Shown here piece after piece: positions 12,282 to 21,116 of a stretch of 64,000 bases of DNA (the first letter of the stretch is position 1; each line of letters begins with the position of its first letter). The translations under genes and the position numbers were made by a program. Under the pieces are notes generated by a model. It ran no database searches. It was given only the letters and a program-made list of their open reading frames with translations, and was not told the origin of the DNA. Origin of the DNA: Cristatella mucedo. Taxonomy: Eukaryota; Bryozoa; Phylactolaemata; Cristatellidae. Location of the stretch: NCBI GenBank assembly GCA_009760855.2, contig WPIO01000066.1:2041001-2105000 (forward strand). Direction: 5' to 3'.

Positions 12282-13299
12282 ATGGCGTCGCTTAACGGCA
12301 CGGGGCCATGGAATACCTCCGGCCCAGCGTTCGACATCCAGCAGGCGAGCCTAAACGACCGCGCTATGTTTGCTTCGATCAGTCGCGATTTGACGGAGCG
12401 TTTGCGCGCGCTCGAGGAAGAGAACGCGCGGCTACGCGCGGCGGAGGCTTCGCGGGTCAGCCGCCCCAGCGCCGGCCGGGTCGGTTGCTTCGCCGCCGAC
12501 CTGCAGCCCGCCAGACGCGCCGCACGGCGCTCCCACCGTACTTCATTTGGCGTCGCAGTACACGGTCGGTCCCTTACCGCGTCCGGAGGGGTCCGCTTCG
12601 CCGACCGCTATGCGACCCGCTGAAGGTTACGACGCGCCCGGCAGGAGTCGCTCCGCCGCACGCTGCTCATGTTTCGCATGCTGCGACCGCTATCCTTCTT
12701 TCACTCCGCGCGGAGCCTTTTTCGGCTAACCCTGCTTCCGGTGGCGCGGTAAGCTACGCCCGGCCGGACCATGCGGAGAACCCACAGGTGCACTCGGGAG
12801 CCGCCCTCACTTGTGCGCCGGCGGCTAACGCAGGCGGAGACTATGCCCGAGCTGTTGCTAGCCCGCGCGCTGAGCAGGCTCCTCGCACGGCTGAGCCGGC
12901 ATTGCCGAGCCAGATCTTCGTTGTGCCTGCACCCGCAGCCGCGTTTGACGGGAGCGTAGAGGCCTCGTCGCTGAAACTGGCACCATTCCGGGGGACCAGA
13001 CGGACTCCTTCCCACGGTAGATCGGCGATTACGAGGTGCTTTCTAGGTCCTGCGGATGGTCTCCGGTCCTTCAACTATCACGCTTGGGGTCGTACTTTCG
13101 CGGCCGAGCGCTCGACGTATATCGCTCGGTCTATGAACGGCTCTGCACTGGGCCAGGCCAACGATGTACATTCGAGGAAATTGAAGTTGAACTGGTGTGG
13201 ACGTTCATCTCTGGCGTGCGTCACGATGCTGCTCGCGGGACTCTACACGGTTGTCGCCAGGGTGCTGCACAAAGTGTTTACGACTTCTATAGGAACCTT
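12282..13299 (+). pseudogene. gag of LTR retrotransposon, N-terminal and central part, frameshifted
   Basis: An ATG at 12282 (MASLNGTGPWN) opens a 113-codon frame with a heptad-like stretch (LTERLRALEEENARLRA), consistent with a short coiled coil. The frame ends at 12623, and gag-like coding continues in other frames. Around 13036-13299, FRGRALDVYRSVYERL, then CTFEEIEVEL and QSVYDFYRNLE resemble the capsid region of Ty3/gypsy Gag proteins. At least two frameshifts are needed to read through, so it is broken. It is then interrupted by a LINE-B fragment at about 13300 and resumes at 13645. The region is much G+C richer than its flanks, which suits a separate mobile origin. Confidence 0.75.
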
Positions 13300-13644
13300 G
13301 AACTTCCTCCCGACCTGCGTCAGAACATTCACCTGACCTGACCACATTTAAAAAGAATTTAAAAACACCTATTTAGGACAGCATTTAGTGGGTCCCTGTG
13401 ATTCGTCCTTCGTGTGCTTATGCGTGCTGACACTGTGCCTGCTGCCACTAACTACATTTGCATGCTGACCATGTGCATGTCACCCCTAACCATGTTGCTC
13501 ATTTTGTTTGTTTGTCAAGCATGATTTTACTCACCATTCAATTGCATTTCCATTTGCAGCAAATGTAAAGCGCCTAGAGAGAGATTGAGTTCTTCGAGGG
13601 CGCTTTATCAAGTGCACTATTATTATTATCATTATTATTATTAT
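13300..13644 (+). mobile_element. LINE-B 3' fragment inserted in gag
   Basis: This piece starts in the last codons and 3' UTR of LINE-B (CTTCCTCCCGACCTGCG...TTAGTGGGTCCCTGTG), passes through the standard AAAGCGCCTAGAGAGAG block and ends in an ATT repeat. Gag-like sequence lies on both sides, so this is a short 5'-truncated insertion. Confidence 0.9.
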
Positions 13645-13930
13645 ACTGCCGCTATCGCTTATCCTACTACTCCGCCGGCGGACCGTGACGCTATGGTCCT
13701 CTCCTTGTTCGTTGGAGGCCTTCATCCCGAGATTAGCGGCGCCGCCTTTGCCAAAGACTGCGCTTGCCTAGACGAGGCCATAGCTTTCGCTGAAAGATGC
13801 GAAGCCATCCCTCGCTTCTTTAGTCGCGGGGCTGCTTCTGCTGCACACGCTGGCGACCAAGGCTGCCCACACCCATCCGGAAGGGATAGGGCCCCTGTTT
13901 CTCGCGATGTAGAGAGTAAGGTGGATGCAT
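13645..13930 (+). pseudogene. gag, C-terminal part after the LINE-B insertion
   Basis: The open frame reads AIAYPTTPPADRDAMVLSLF, then GGLHPEISGAAF and LDEAIAFAERCE. The pattern of a short GL-containing helix followed by LDEAIAFAE is characteristic of the end of the capsid domain in Ty3/gypsy Gag. It joins logically to QSVYDFYRNLE at 13299 once the insertion is discounted. It ends at a TGA (13930) exactly where the SINE-2 begins. Confidence 0.75.
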
Positions 13931-14117
13931 GAGCCGTAATGGCTCACTAGGTAAGGCGGTTGCTTTTCACGATCTCGGCCCCGAGGTCGTGGGTTCGAAT
14001 CCTGCAGTGGGCGATCCTTTATCGCTACTGCAAGCGGTGGTGATAGCCATGAAGGCTCTTCTGTCGCTATACAAAAAGAGGCTGTTTAATCAGCTAGTAT
14101 TTATTTATTTATTTATT
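13931..14117 (+). mobile_element. SINE-2, best-preserved copy
   Basis: It starts GAGCCGTAATGGCTCACTAGG, has the palindromic arm (one G-T pair), the B box GGTTCGAATCC, the conserved body (CTCTTCTGTCGCTATAC, GAGGCTGTTTAATCAGC) and a terminal (ATTT)n. It sits between the gag end and the protease region, so it inserted into the LTR retrotransposon. Confidence 0.93.
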
Positions 14118-14635
14118 GGCCGGCAAATGACCCAGGTATATGACCTTCTTGCTAAGGGGCAGAGGGGAACCTTCGAACCCACCACAAAGTAGTCGTATCA
14201 GCCTCGAGGCAAGCCGCTTGTACAGAACAATCGGCGGCCGACTACTGGGTGCAGGCTGCCGTGGGCTACAGGGATAGATGGGTGGACGCAGGACGTGGCA
14301 GACCGTCCTAGTACGGGTCGGCTTATTGAAGCCGCGGAGAGTACGGGCCAGCACACCTCAGTCACGCGTGTTCACGGCCAGACTCGAGGGGCCGGCGACC
14401 TGTTGCCCGGTTCTCTTGGTCCGAGTGGGTACGTGGGCCGTGCTTCGGCTGTGTGGGCACCTTCGCTCTCGACAGGCGTCCACACCTATCCCACGGCTTA
14501 CCAGGCCTCTGAGAGTGGCTTCGGTCTTCATGGCTACGGCTTCCTTGAGGCTCGATCGGCCCAGCCGCAACAGGAGCCGCCACCGCCGGCGCCAAGGAGG
14601 CAGGAAGTGGTGGGCACCCGCACACTCTTGCACCG
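14118..14635 (+). pseudogene. Decayed gag/pol junction region
   Basis: Several overlapping GC-rich frames cover this stretch but none is continuous with both neighbours. A short CxxC (CFGC near 14438) could be a remnant of a nucleocapsid zinc knuckle, but the histidine and third cysteine spacing is not convincing. By position it should be the nucleocapsid and linker of the element. Confidence 0.4.
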
Positions 14636-14995
14636 GTGACGGTGAATGGTGGGCTGGTTACCGGACTTTGGGACACAGGTGCCAATATCTCAATGATGGC
14701 GGCCTCTTTCGCCCGCAAGCTGTGCCTTCCCTTGTCGACAGAGTCACTTCGGGCGTCCAGTATCACGGGTTCTTCCCTTATAATAGGGGTCGTGACAGCG
14801 AGCGTACAAGTGGGAGGCATAACCAGCGAGCACCAATTCTATGTCACCACCGAGTCTCTGCTGCTGCTGCTGCTGGGAACTGACTTTCTTGCCTCCCTAC
14901 CGCCGGTCACCTACGACTATCGGCGTGGAACCGTGCAGGTGGGTGACCACCATCTACCACTGGTGGGTCACTCGGAGGCTTTAGCTCCGCCATAA
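14636..14995 (+). pseudogene. Retropepsin-like aspartic protease of LTR retrotransposon
   Basis: The open frame contains LWDTGANISMM with the catalytic Asp-Thr-Gly-Ala signature near residue 13, and a later hydrophobic strand LLLLLGTDFLASL about 75 residues downstream, equivalent to the LLG.DFL flap-end motif of Ty3/gypsy proteases. YDYRRGTVQVG closes the fold. The frame stops at 14995. A CTG run (LLLLLL) suggests slight repeat expansion. No reverse transcriptase, RNase H or integrase follows, so the element is truncated here and this protease is not part of a complete polyprotein. Confidence 0.8.
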
Positions 14996-15498
14996 CAGAT
15001 TCGCCGAGCTACGGTCAGGCAGAGCAAGTCACCGAAGCTGGTGGATGGCAGCTAGGCATTGCAGGCAAAACTAATGCCAGTGTTTCAGTTGCAGGCGGTG
15101 ATAAACCGACGCCGAGGCCTCGGATTTGTCCACATCAACCTCAGCCAACCGGCTTGGATGCGAACATTCCCACGGTTCTCGGTTGCGACGCCGCCAGCTG
15201 TGGACCCGGCTCCACCACAGTTTCGCGGCAGCCATTCGGTTCCGCCGGAGCCAGCTTCACGGACAGGTCGCCGTCTCGGGGCCTCTACACATGGCATAGC
15301 TGAAGGCGAAGTGACACCTCCGAGCCCGAGCCCTCTGGCCGAGCGGCAGGGCGACCCAGGAGACGACGACCACCGTTCTTCAGCTGGGCAGGAGGATAAC
15401 CAATGCCATTTGCTGCGCCGCGACCGCGAGCGTAGGCCTCGATATCGAGATATGGGGTGCTAATGCGAGTGTGGTGCTACCGCAGTATTGCATGACCC
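14996..15498 (+). other. GC-rich remainder of the LTR element, unassigned
   Basis: A 134-codon frame (15059-15463) is Pro/Arg-rich with no recognisable reverse-transcriptase motif. Base composition matches the element to the left. It ends at the LINE-B fragment where the duplicated block A starts. Confidence 0.4.
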
Positions 15499-15604
15499 AT
15501 GGATTCCGAAAAGCGGGTGGTACGATGCTTGGCCTGATGGGGGAGTATATCGGAGAGATAGGCTGGAGCCATAGAATGAAGGGACCTAAAAGTGAGCGAC
15601 AAAA
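15499..15604 (-). mobile_element. LINE-B fragment at left edge of block A
   Basis: Minus-strand LINE-B C-terminal codons (RSLLGPFILWLQP region in an alternative frame). It ends at the same junction, AAAACC|ATTCATGC, as the LINE-B insertion at 52404-52924, so it is the right-hand part of the same ancestral insertion. Confidence 0.85.
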
Positions 15605-16139
15605 CCATTCATGCTTTGATGATGAAGCATGGAGCATTCTCATACTTCAAAAATGAAGCGTGAGAATACAAGATACTCAAGCACAATCGCATGAACTTTG
15701 AGAGCTACATCTAGCATGCTGTTCCCCATCGTTGGAATTAAAAAACACTTTGAGCAAAGCACTTTGCGAAAATAACAGCATTGTACCCGGGCTAGCTTCG
15801 GTTGGCTGGGAAAGAATGCCCATGAAGAGGCACCAGTCACCTGCTAGGCTGGGGTTAACCTATAAGTAAAGCTGGATATACGATGGCGGTAGGTCTCCAG
15901 GTCTCTTGTGAACGGAAGTTGGCAGAGCTAATCGTGGTGATGGACGCTCCCGATCTCGCATATTTATGCACCTGAATGGGTGCAGGCGTGTGCTACGGCA
16001 ATTACGCCACGTAGGCATCGCTACGAGTACCCAAGGCCTGAGCTGAGCCAGATATCACACTCATTGTTACGGCCTCTTTATTTTACGTTTTCCGTGCAGC
16101 TTGTTGCTGCACCCAGCCCTCCGTGAGCTTGCGTCTTTT
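15605..16139. other. Block-specific noncoding DNA
   Basis: Non-LINE sequence also found at 45345-45880 and 52925-53460. It includes GAAGCATGGA(A/G)CATTCTCA and TGGGAAAGAATGCC(T/C)(G/A)TGAAGAGGCACC, conserved in all three. No open frame of note. Confidence 0.7.
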
Positions 16140-16545
16140 GGCGGAATAATAATAATAAAAATAATGCACTTGATATTCGCCCTTGGAGAACTTAATCTCT
16201 TTCTAGGCGCTTTACGTTTGCTGCAAGGTAAACGTGATTGAATGGTAATATCACGCTTGATAAACAACACGAATAGCGTGGTTATGGGTGACATGCACAG
16301 GGTCAGCATGCAAATATGGTTAGTGGCGACGTGCTCAGTGTCGGCAAGCACAACCGCATGAAGGATGAATCTCCTGGACCTACTATGTGCTGTCCTAAAC
16401 AGGTGTCTTTTTACGTTTTTTTTAAATGTTGTCAAATCAAGAATTTTCTTACGCAAGTCGGAAAGGAGTTCCAGGCTATAGGAGCATACGAACTGAAATC
16501 CACGGTCTCCACGAGATTTGAGGTTTACACGAAGTATTGGTAAAC
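16140..16545 (-). mobile_element. LINE-B 3' fragment
   Basis: Begins with an AAT/ATT-type tail on the left, then the complement of the LINE-B UTR and the last ORF2 codons. The same insertion is present at 45885-46400 and 53465-53870, so it predates the duplications. Confidence 0.88.
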
Positions 16546-16714
16546 TGGTTTTGTGCTGTGGTTTGGATCGGGCGCTGGGAAGCCACGTTTGGAATTCGTT
16601 CGAAATCCAGAGGAAACACTAGTGCTCGTAGCTTTTTTTTTAAGATGTCAAAGGTCTGGGGTGCACAGCGACGACATAATCAACGCCTTCTGCGTCACTT
16701 ATGAAGACTCTATC

Positions 16715-16778
16715 TATAAAAGCCTCAATGGTATTCGTGTTTCCACCACCTTCTGTCGTTTGCTAGTAAACGCCAGGT
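16715..16778 (+). promoter_or_regulatory. Candidate distal promoter and noncoding exon with splice donor (copy A)
   Basis: TATAAAAG at 16715-16722 is followed by CCTCAATGGTATTCGTG and, about 55 bases on, a strong donor CGCCAG|GTAAGA (GT at 16777). The same TATA-exon-donor arrangement is kept at 46983-47046 (copy C) and 54040-54104 (copy D), about 1.3-1.4 kb before each gene's ATG. It is absent from the broken copy B. It could be a first noncoding exon of the family, an unrelated transcription unit or an LTR relic. Confidence 0.45.
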
Positions 16779-16864
16779 AAGAACACTGCTTGCTGTATGT
16801 TAGTGTGCTTTCCTTACGAAAGATGAGTATTTTGTACTACCTAAATGTATTTAGCAAATTGTTC

Positions 16865-17150
16865 AGAGAAGGTATAATAACAACAACAATAACACTCTTG
16901 ATAAAGCGCCCTCAGAAGACTTGAGCTCTATCTAGGTGCTTTTCTTTGCTATAAAGGAAACACGATCGAATGGTGAGTGCTGTTATGCGTGATAAATAAC
17001 GTGATTAACACGGTTAGGAGTGACATGCACAGGGTCAGCATGCAAGTGTGGTTAGCGGTAGCATGCACAGTTTCAGCACGCATATGCATACCAAGGACTT
17101 GAATCGCAGGGACCCACGATGTTGTGTGATAAATAGGTGTGTGTTTTACT
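16865..17150 (-). mobile_element. LINE-B 3' fragment (diverged)
   Basis: Complement of the LINE-B end: GATAAAGCGCCCTCAGAAG, then GTGACATGCACAGGGTCAGC and the HLFRTAFSGSL-equivalent region. The same fragment lies at 47140-47425 and 54200-54480. Confidence 0.8.
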
Positions 17151-17545
17151 TTAGTAGTGCTTCTGAGTCGAAATCACAGGCCGCCTATGGTTGAGCACAC
17201 TTAGCAAAGACCCTGGAATGTCTTCAAAGCCCTGTGCGATCTTCTACTAGTTTGCTGTAATTCCTAGTGGAAGCCTAGTCTCATCTTTGAATGCTTAAGG
17301 TTTTATCAACCTAAATCAGTTCACCCTGGGTTTCTACGTCCTTTCATAATAGAACGCAATAGTTTTTAGTGGTACAACTTCCAGTATGTGCATTTCCTCG
17401 TGACTTACCTCCAGATTCAGAGACAAGGAGTGACAATTTGCTAATCATCTCGGGTGTCCTCCATGTTTTTGAGTTAACAAACCTGTTAGCCTGTCAATAA
17501 TTAGCCAAATTTTCCGACTTTTTCCAAAGGTAATTAATTATTAAG

Positions 17546-17786
17546 AGGTAATCTGTTGAGATCATTTTTGTGAGCTGCAATTAGACGTGCTATTGAGAAA
17601 TAAGATCTATCTCCTGTTAAACTGAATTAAAAGTAAGTGAACATGGTGGTATAAAAGCTGTTTCTTTCAAGAGTCGGCGACAATTAGCATGGACTTTCGA
17701 ATGCCAAAGAAGGATCCCTAGTACTGTAGAACGCCGCATCCATTGTCAAAATGTCATCTGTTCAGATCATTTTAGTAAGCTGCAAA
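17546..17786 (+). promoter_or_regulatory. Tandem upstream module of gene copy A
   Basis: A roughly 40-base motif (A)ATGT(A/C)ATCTGTT.AGATCATTTT.GTAAGCTGCAA occurs twice, at about 17546-17580 and 17747-17786. The pair with its ~200-base spacing is conserved at 38165/38375, 47765/47974 and 54870/55066 upstream of the other three gene copies. By position it could be a promoter or enhancer element. Its function is inferred only. Confidence 0.5.
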
Positions 17787-17802
17787 ATGTCTGCCAGGCA
17801 AC

Positions 17803-17810
17803 TATAAAAA
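17803..17810 (+). promoter_or_regulatory. TATA box of gene copy A
   Basis: TATAAAAA lies about 330 bases before the coding ATG and 160 bases before the 5'-UTR splice donor. Copies B (38435) and D (55128) keep it. Copy C has lost it. Confidence 0.55.
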
Positions 17811-18130
17811 ACATGAGCCTAAAACGCTTACTTTCCGCTCAGCATCTGATACTTTCAAATGAAGATGACGACTAACGTGGATGATCGATTACCAAGAGGT
17901 TTTCCTTGTTCTTTTGAAGGCCGCAAGACTCTTTGGGTTTGAAGCTAGATTCCCAATTCCCTGAAGTGAGTTTTTATGCTTTAAGATGATAAGGTCTTCA
18001 ATTTTTATAACATATAGAGCTGTAATTTTATGGTAATCCTGTTATTCGTAGTATTGTATTTTAATATATCTTTCAAGTTATCTTAATATATTATGTTCTG
18101 GTCGCAGGAGAAACTTCTATTAAAACCAGA

Positions 18131-19367
18131 ATGGATATCGACACAGCAAGCACACAAATAAACCCTGACGAACAGAGCTTAGTCTTTGACCACAGTCAAG
18201 GTAAGGCACAGCAGGCATCTTCTCAGCTGTTTGAACCGAGAGCATTTTAATCTCGCTATCTAGGAGCTGAAAGTGCACTTACACTCGAATTCGTTACGCT
18301 GACGCACTTGGCTGAGACACATCCCGATGATGATCCATTTCATTGCAGCCACAATTCGCCGATCAAACTACTTAGGTGGTGAAGCTATCAGGCGCTCTGT
18401 ATTTAACATTTCTGCAAAGGTTCGCCGTTCACTACCTTTTTCTCAAAAACCGTGGCAGTCACAAATAGCTGCCACGTCTGGTGGTAACCTGTTGGTGACC
18501 GCATCCTTTCAAGGTTTCACAGAGTATAACTCAGACCTGAATGAGATCAGTCGCTGGTCGCCCAATGGCGACCAGGCGTTTGTACACTATGCAGAGAACG
18601 CCAGCCGAAGTGATCCTGCCGAGAACTTTGGCAGTAACTGCAATGAAGATATCGTTTCCTTGGCAGAGTTGCCTGACCGGCGCCTTGCTTTGGCTTTGTC
18701 ACCGTGTGGGCGTGTCGTGTTCCTGAAACGGAGTCCTTGTGAACCGTGCAAGTGGCTTTTTGACGGAGCCTTTAGTGGCATGACAGGATTTGTAAGCTGC
18801 TTATCAGTCGGAGCCCAGTTTCTCGCTCTAGCAGAATCTCTAGCCGATTCTCGGTTTGACAATTTCGTTTTTTATGACGCATGCAGAGGCATCCTGATTT
18901 TGAAACTAGCCACGGACTTTAGCATAATGGATTTGACCGCTTTGGCAGATAGATGTATCATTAGGGGCACCAGAAGAGGCCTTGTACCCGGTCGCAGTAT
19001 TATAGCTTGCATTGATTACCGTCGTGAATGCTTGTGGGAAAGTTGCGTAGACTCATGTAGAGTAATCGGATCACCTAATCCAAATATTCTTTTCATGGCT
19101 CCGTTTAAAAATGAGCTTATAAGATGCATTAGAGCTGACGATGGAACAGACTGCGGGCTAATTATTCGAGACGATGGCGACGGTCTACGTGAATGGCTAC
19201 TCTTAAAGCAGACCAACCTGCTGATAATAGATAATGGTGTGGAAATGCAATTGTTAACCCTTAATTGTAAAGAATTATCTTTTTACTCGATGTCTTACGT
19301 TAACTTACATAAAAGAAACGGTGGCCCAATTCATTATGGTGCTCGTAAGATCCGTGTGATTAAATAA
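18131..19367 (+). CDS. Unrecognised family gene, copy A (predicted beta-propeller-like protein, about 362 aa)
   Basis: I do not recognise this family. The model joins 18131-18200 (MDIDTASTQINPDEQSLVFD...) to 18349-19367. Donor CAAG|GTAAGG at 18201 and acceptor CATTGCAG at 18348 restore an Ala codon and give about 362 residues. A 5'-UTR intron is likely at 17966-18107 (GTGAGT...TCGCAG). AATAAA lies at 19427. The product has no signal peptide or membrane helix. It has repeated strand-like segments (GNLLVTAS, LALALSPCGRVVFLKR, FLALAESLADSRFDNFVFYD, NILFMAPF, NLLIIDNG) spaced 40-60 residues apart, as in beta-propellers, and a conserved C-terminus (GGPIHYGARKIRVIK). It is Cys-rich. Starting instead at the upstream in-frame ATG (18327) would give 346 residues without the first exon. 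Frame conservation across copies supports it being a real gene. Function unknown. Confidence 0.75.
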
Positions 19368-19935
19368 ATTTAAAAAGCATGTTATTTCACATCCAGATTA
19401 TGTAATTTCGACTAGAATGTGATAATAATAAAATTGTGTCATACAAAACTGAAATGCTGGTTTATTTTTTTGTAAATTCAGAGAAATAAAGGTTGTTAAA
19501 ACAATTTTTCCTAATATGAACTATAGAGAAGTTAGCATAACGTTGCCTTTTTTTATTTGCTTTGCTACTATGCATCTTTTAATCTATGCAGTAAGTAAAT
19601 ACAATTTCTCAAAAATTGGCATTGGATGGGATGAGTATTTGTGCTGAAATATGAGCATGACTTTTGGAAAGGAAAGTGTTACCGATGTTGGCATGCATTT
19701 TACGTAGTATGAAAGCTACATATTTTCCAAGCTTGCGAGTTGAAGTTACAATGCAACTGATTATCTACTTTTAAGGAATCCATATTTACTTTTTGGACGC
19801 GTGGCTTTGAATACCAATGCGATCACACGTGTTGAAAATTTTAATGCCATTGTTGTCAGCCATTAACGGCTGGTAATGACAGGTTTGGAAATTGTTTCAG
19901 ATCAGCTCCTGTTCAAGGGAACAGTCAGAATGGCC
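19368..19935 (+). other. Conserved 3' flank of gene copy A
   Basis: Contains the poly(A) signal and about 500 bases of AT-rich DNA also found after copies B, C and D (landmarks: AAACTGAAATGCTGG, TTTTCCAAGCTTG, and TTTTAATGCCATTGT). No open frame. Confidence 0.7.
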
Positions 19936-21116
19936 TGCTTGGCTTGCAAGTTGCTTCTCACTTTCTGGCACTAATGGCTTAATGTTCATCATCCCTTCGA
20001 TCCTCTATGGAATTCAATGGGCCCCCAGGTCTTCTCGTTCAAACGACTATGCGAACCTTCGCACGTTCCGGAAACGTTATTGAAATCGAGACTCTTGTAC
20101 TATACACATGATGCGTGGTTTACGGTACATCTCGAGCGATAATTTTAAAAAGCCTATGGCCTAGATTAGGTGCTCGATCGCTTTAACCGGATTATGACTA
20201 TGCTACTAAATCTAAAAAAACGTTTGTTCAAGCTCTTGAGCATGCCTTAAATGGAAGAGCTAGGCAAGGAGCCATGTGGCACGGGGAATCCGTGCCAGCA
20301 AGGATAGCACTTCAATTAATCTGTCATAATTTTGATAAAGTGAAAGCTATTTTATAATAAAATATCTCATAATAAAATGAGATTAAATAAAAATAAAAAT
20401 ATTAATCTCATTATATGATAAAGTGAGCCTGAAGGCAGCGATAAATTGAGTTCTTCGCTTAAGGAATTTCACAGAATCATTACCTTGTGTACACTTGCGC
20501 ACTAAAAACGAAATTCAACACGATTACTGAGCCGAATGCAAAACCCGGCTGAAAGTATTTCTTAGCGATATACAAACTCCATAATGTTATTATTATTATT
20601 TTCCTAGATTACTTTGCACGGCACTTTGTGGCGATTTAGTTCTGAGCTGGGTAATAAATTAATAAAATCAGGTGATAGAGAAATAAAATTTTGACAGCCT
20701 TAAGAACATTTTCGCTGAACTGAACTGAAGTCAGTCATGGTCTGCCGGCCTTAACTAGAGGCCAATATGCTTTCCATAGAGCTCTGCCAGGCAAGGCAAG
20801 AGTTGTAGAATTGCAGCAGCATAGCGCTACTGCTTGGGCTGGGATTTCTTAGGAATGAGGTGTAGAGTTAAAGTTTAGCAGAGTGGTGATGCAAAGCAGC
20901 TGCATCAGCTGCTTTGCACGGCTCCCGGTGATAACCCATCGGAATTGGATGCAGAAGAATCTGGATTCTAAATGGTTAGCTTATTTGACTTTGACTGTGA
21001 ACATGGAATAACTTTCGAATGAGTTTCCCTAGGCTATTAAGCAGTAAGGCTCGCGAAGCTATACAGGCGAGTATGTTGTAGAGCTTATGACTGAGCCCCT
21101 TGATACGGACTCGGCC
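19936..21116. other. 1.18-kb segment present in block A, absent from block D
   Basis: Sequence on both sides matches block D, where AGAATGGCC joins directly to ATCTATCTTGACTTCG at about 57270. The extra segment is bounded by GGCC at 19932-19935 and at 21113-21116, so it is either an insertion with a 4-bp duplication or a segment deleted from D between GGCC repeats. It contains no recognisable transposase or LINE code. A perfect hairpin lies at 20890-20918. Confidence 0.75.
20890..20918. repeat. Perfect 13-bp inverted repeat with 3-base loop
   Basis: TGCAAAGCAGCTG, CAT, CAGCTGCTTTGCA. Every base pairs. It lies inside the block-A-only segment. Confidence 0.95.

Noticed and set aside
17813-17875. 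Short 20-codon frame (M(R/S)LKRLLSA...) before each gene copy
   Set aside because: Kept in A, B and D, but the ATG lies only a few bases after the TATA box, so it would be upstream of the transcription start. In C its stop is lost. Probably conserved by common descent only.
18258-18378. Alternative exon GAESALTLEFVTLTHLAE... between exon 1 and exon 2
   Set aside because: Reads through in the first 35 codons but hits TGA just after the KLLRW stretch in A, C and D. The AG acceptor before it is lost in C, and using it would break the frame of exon 2. The single-intron model fits all copies better.
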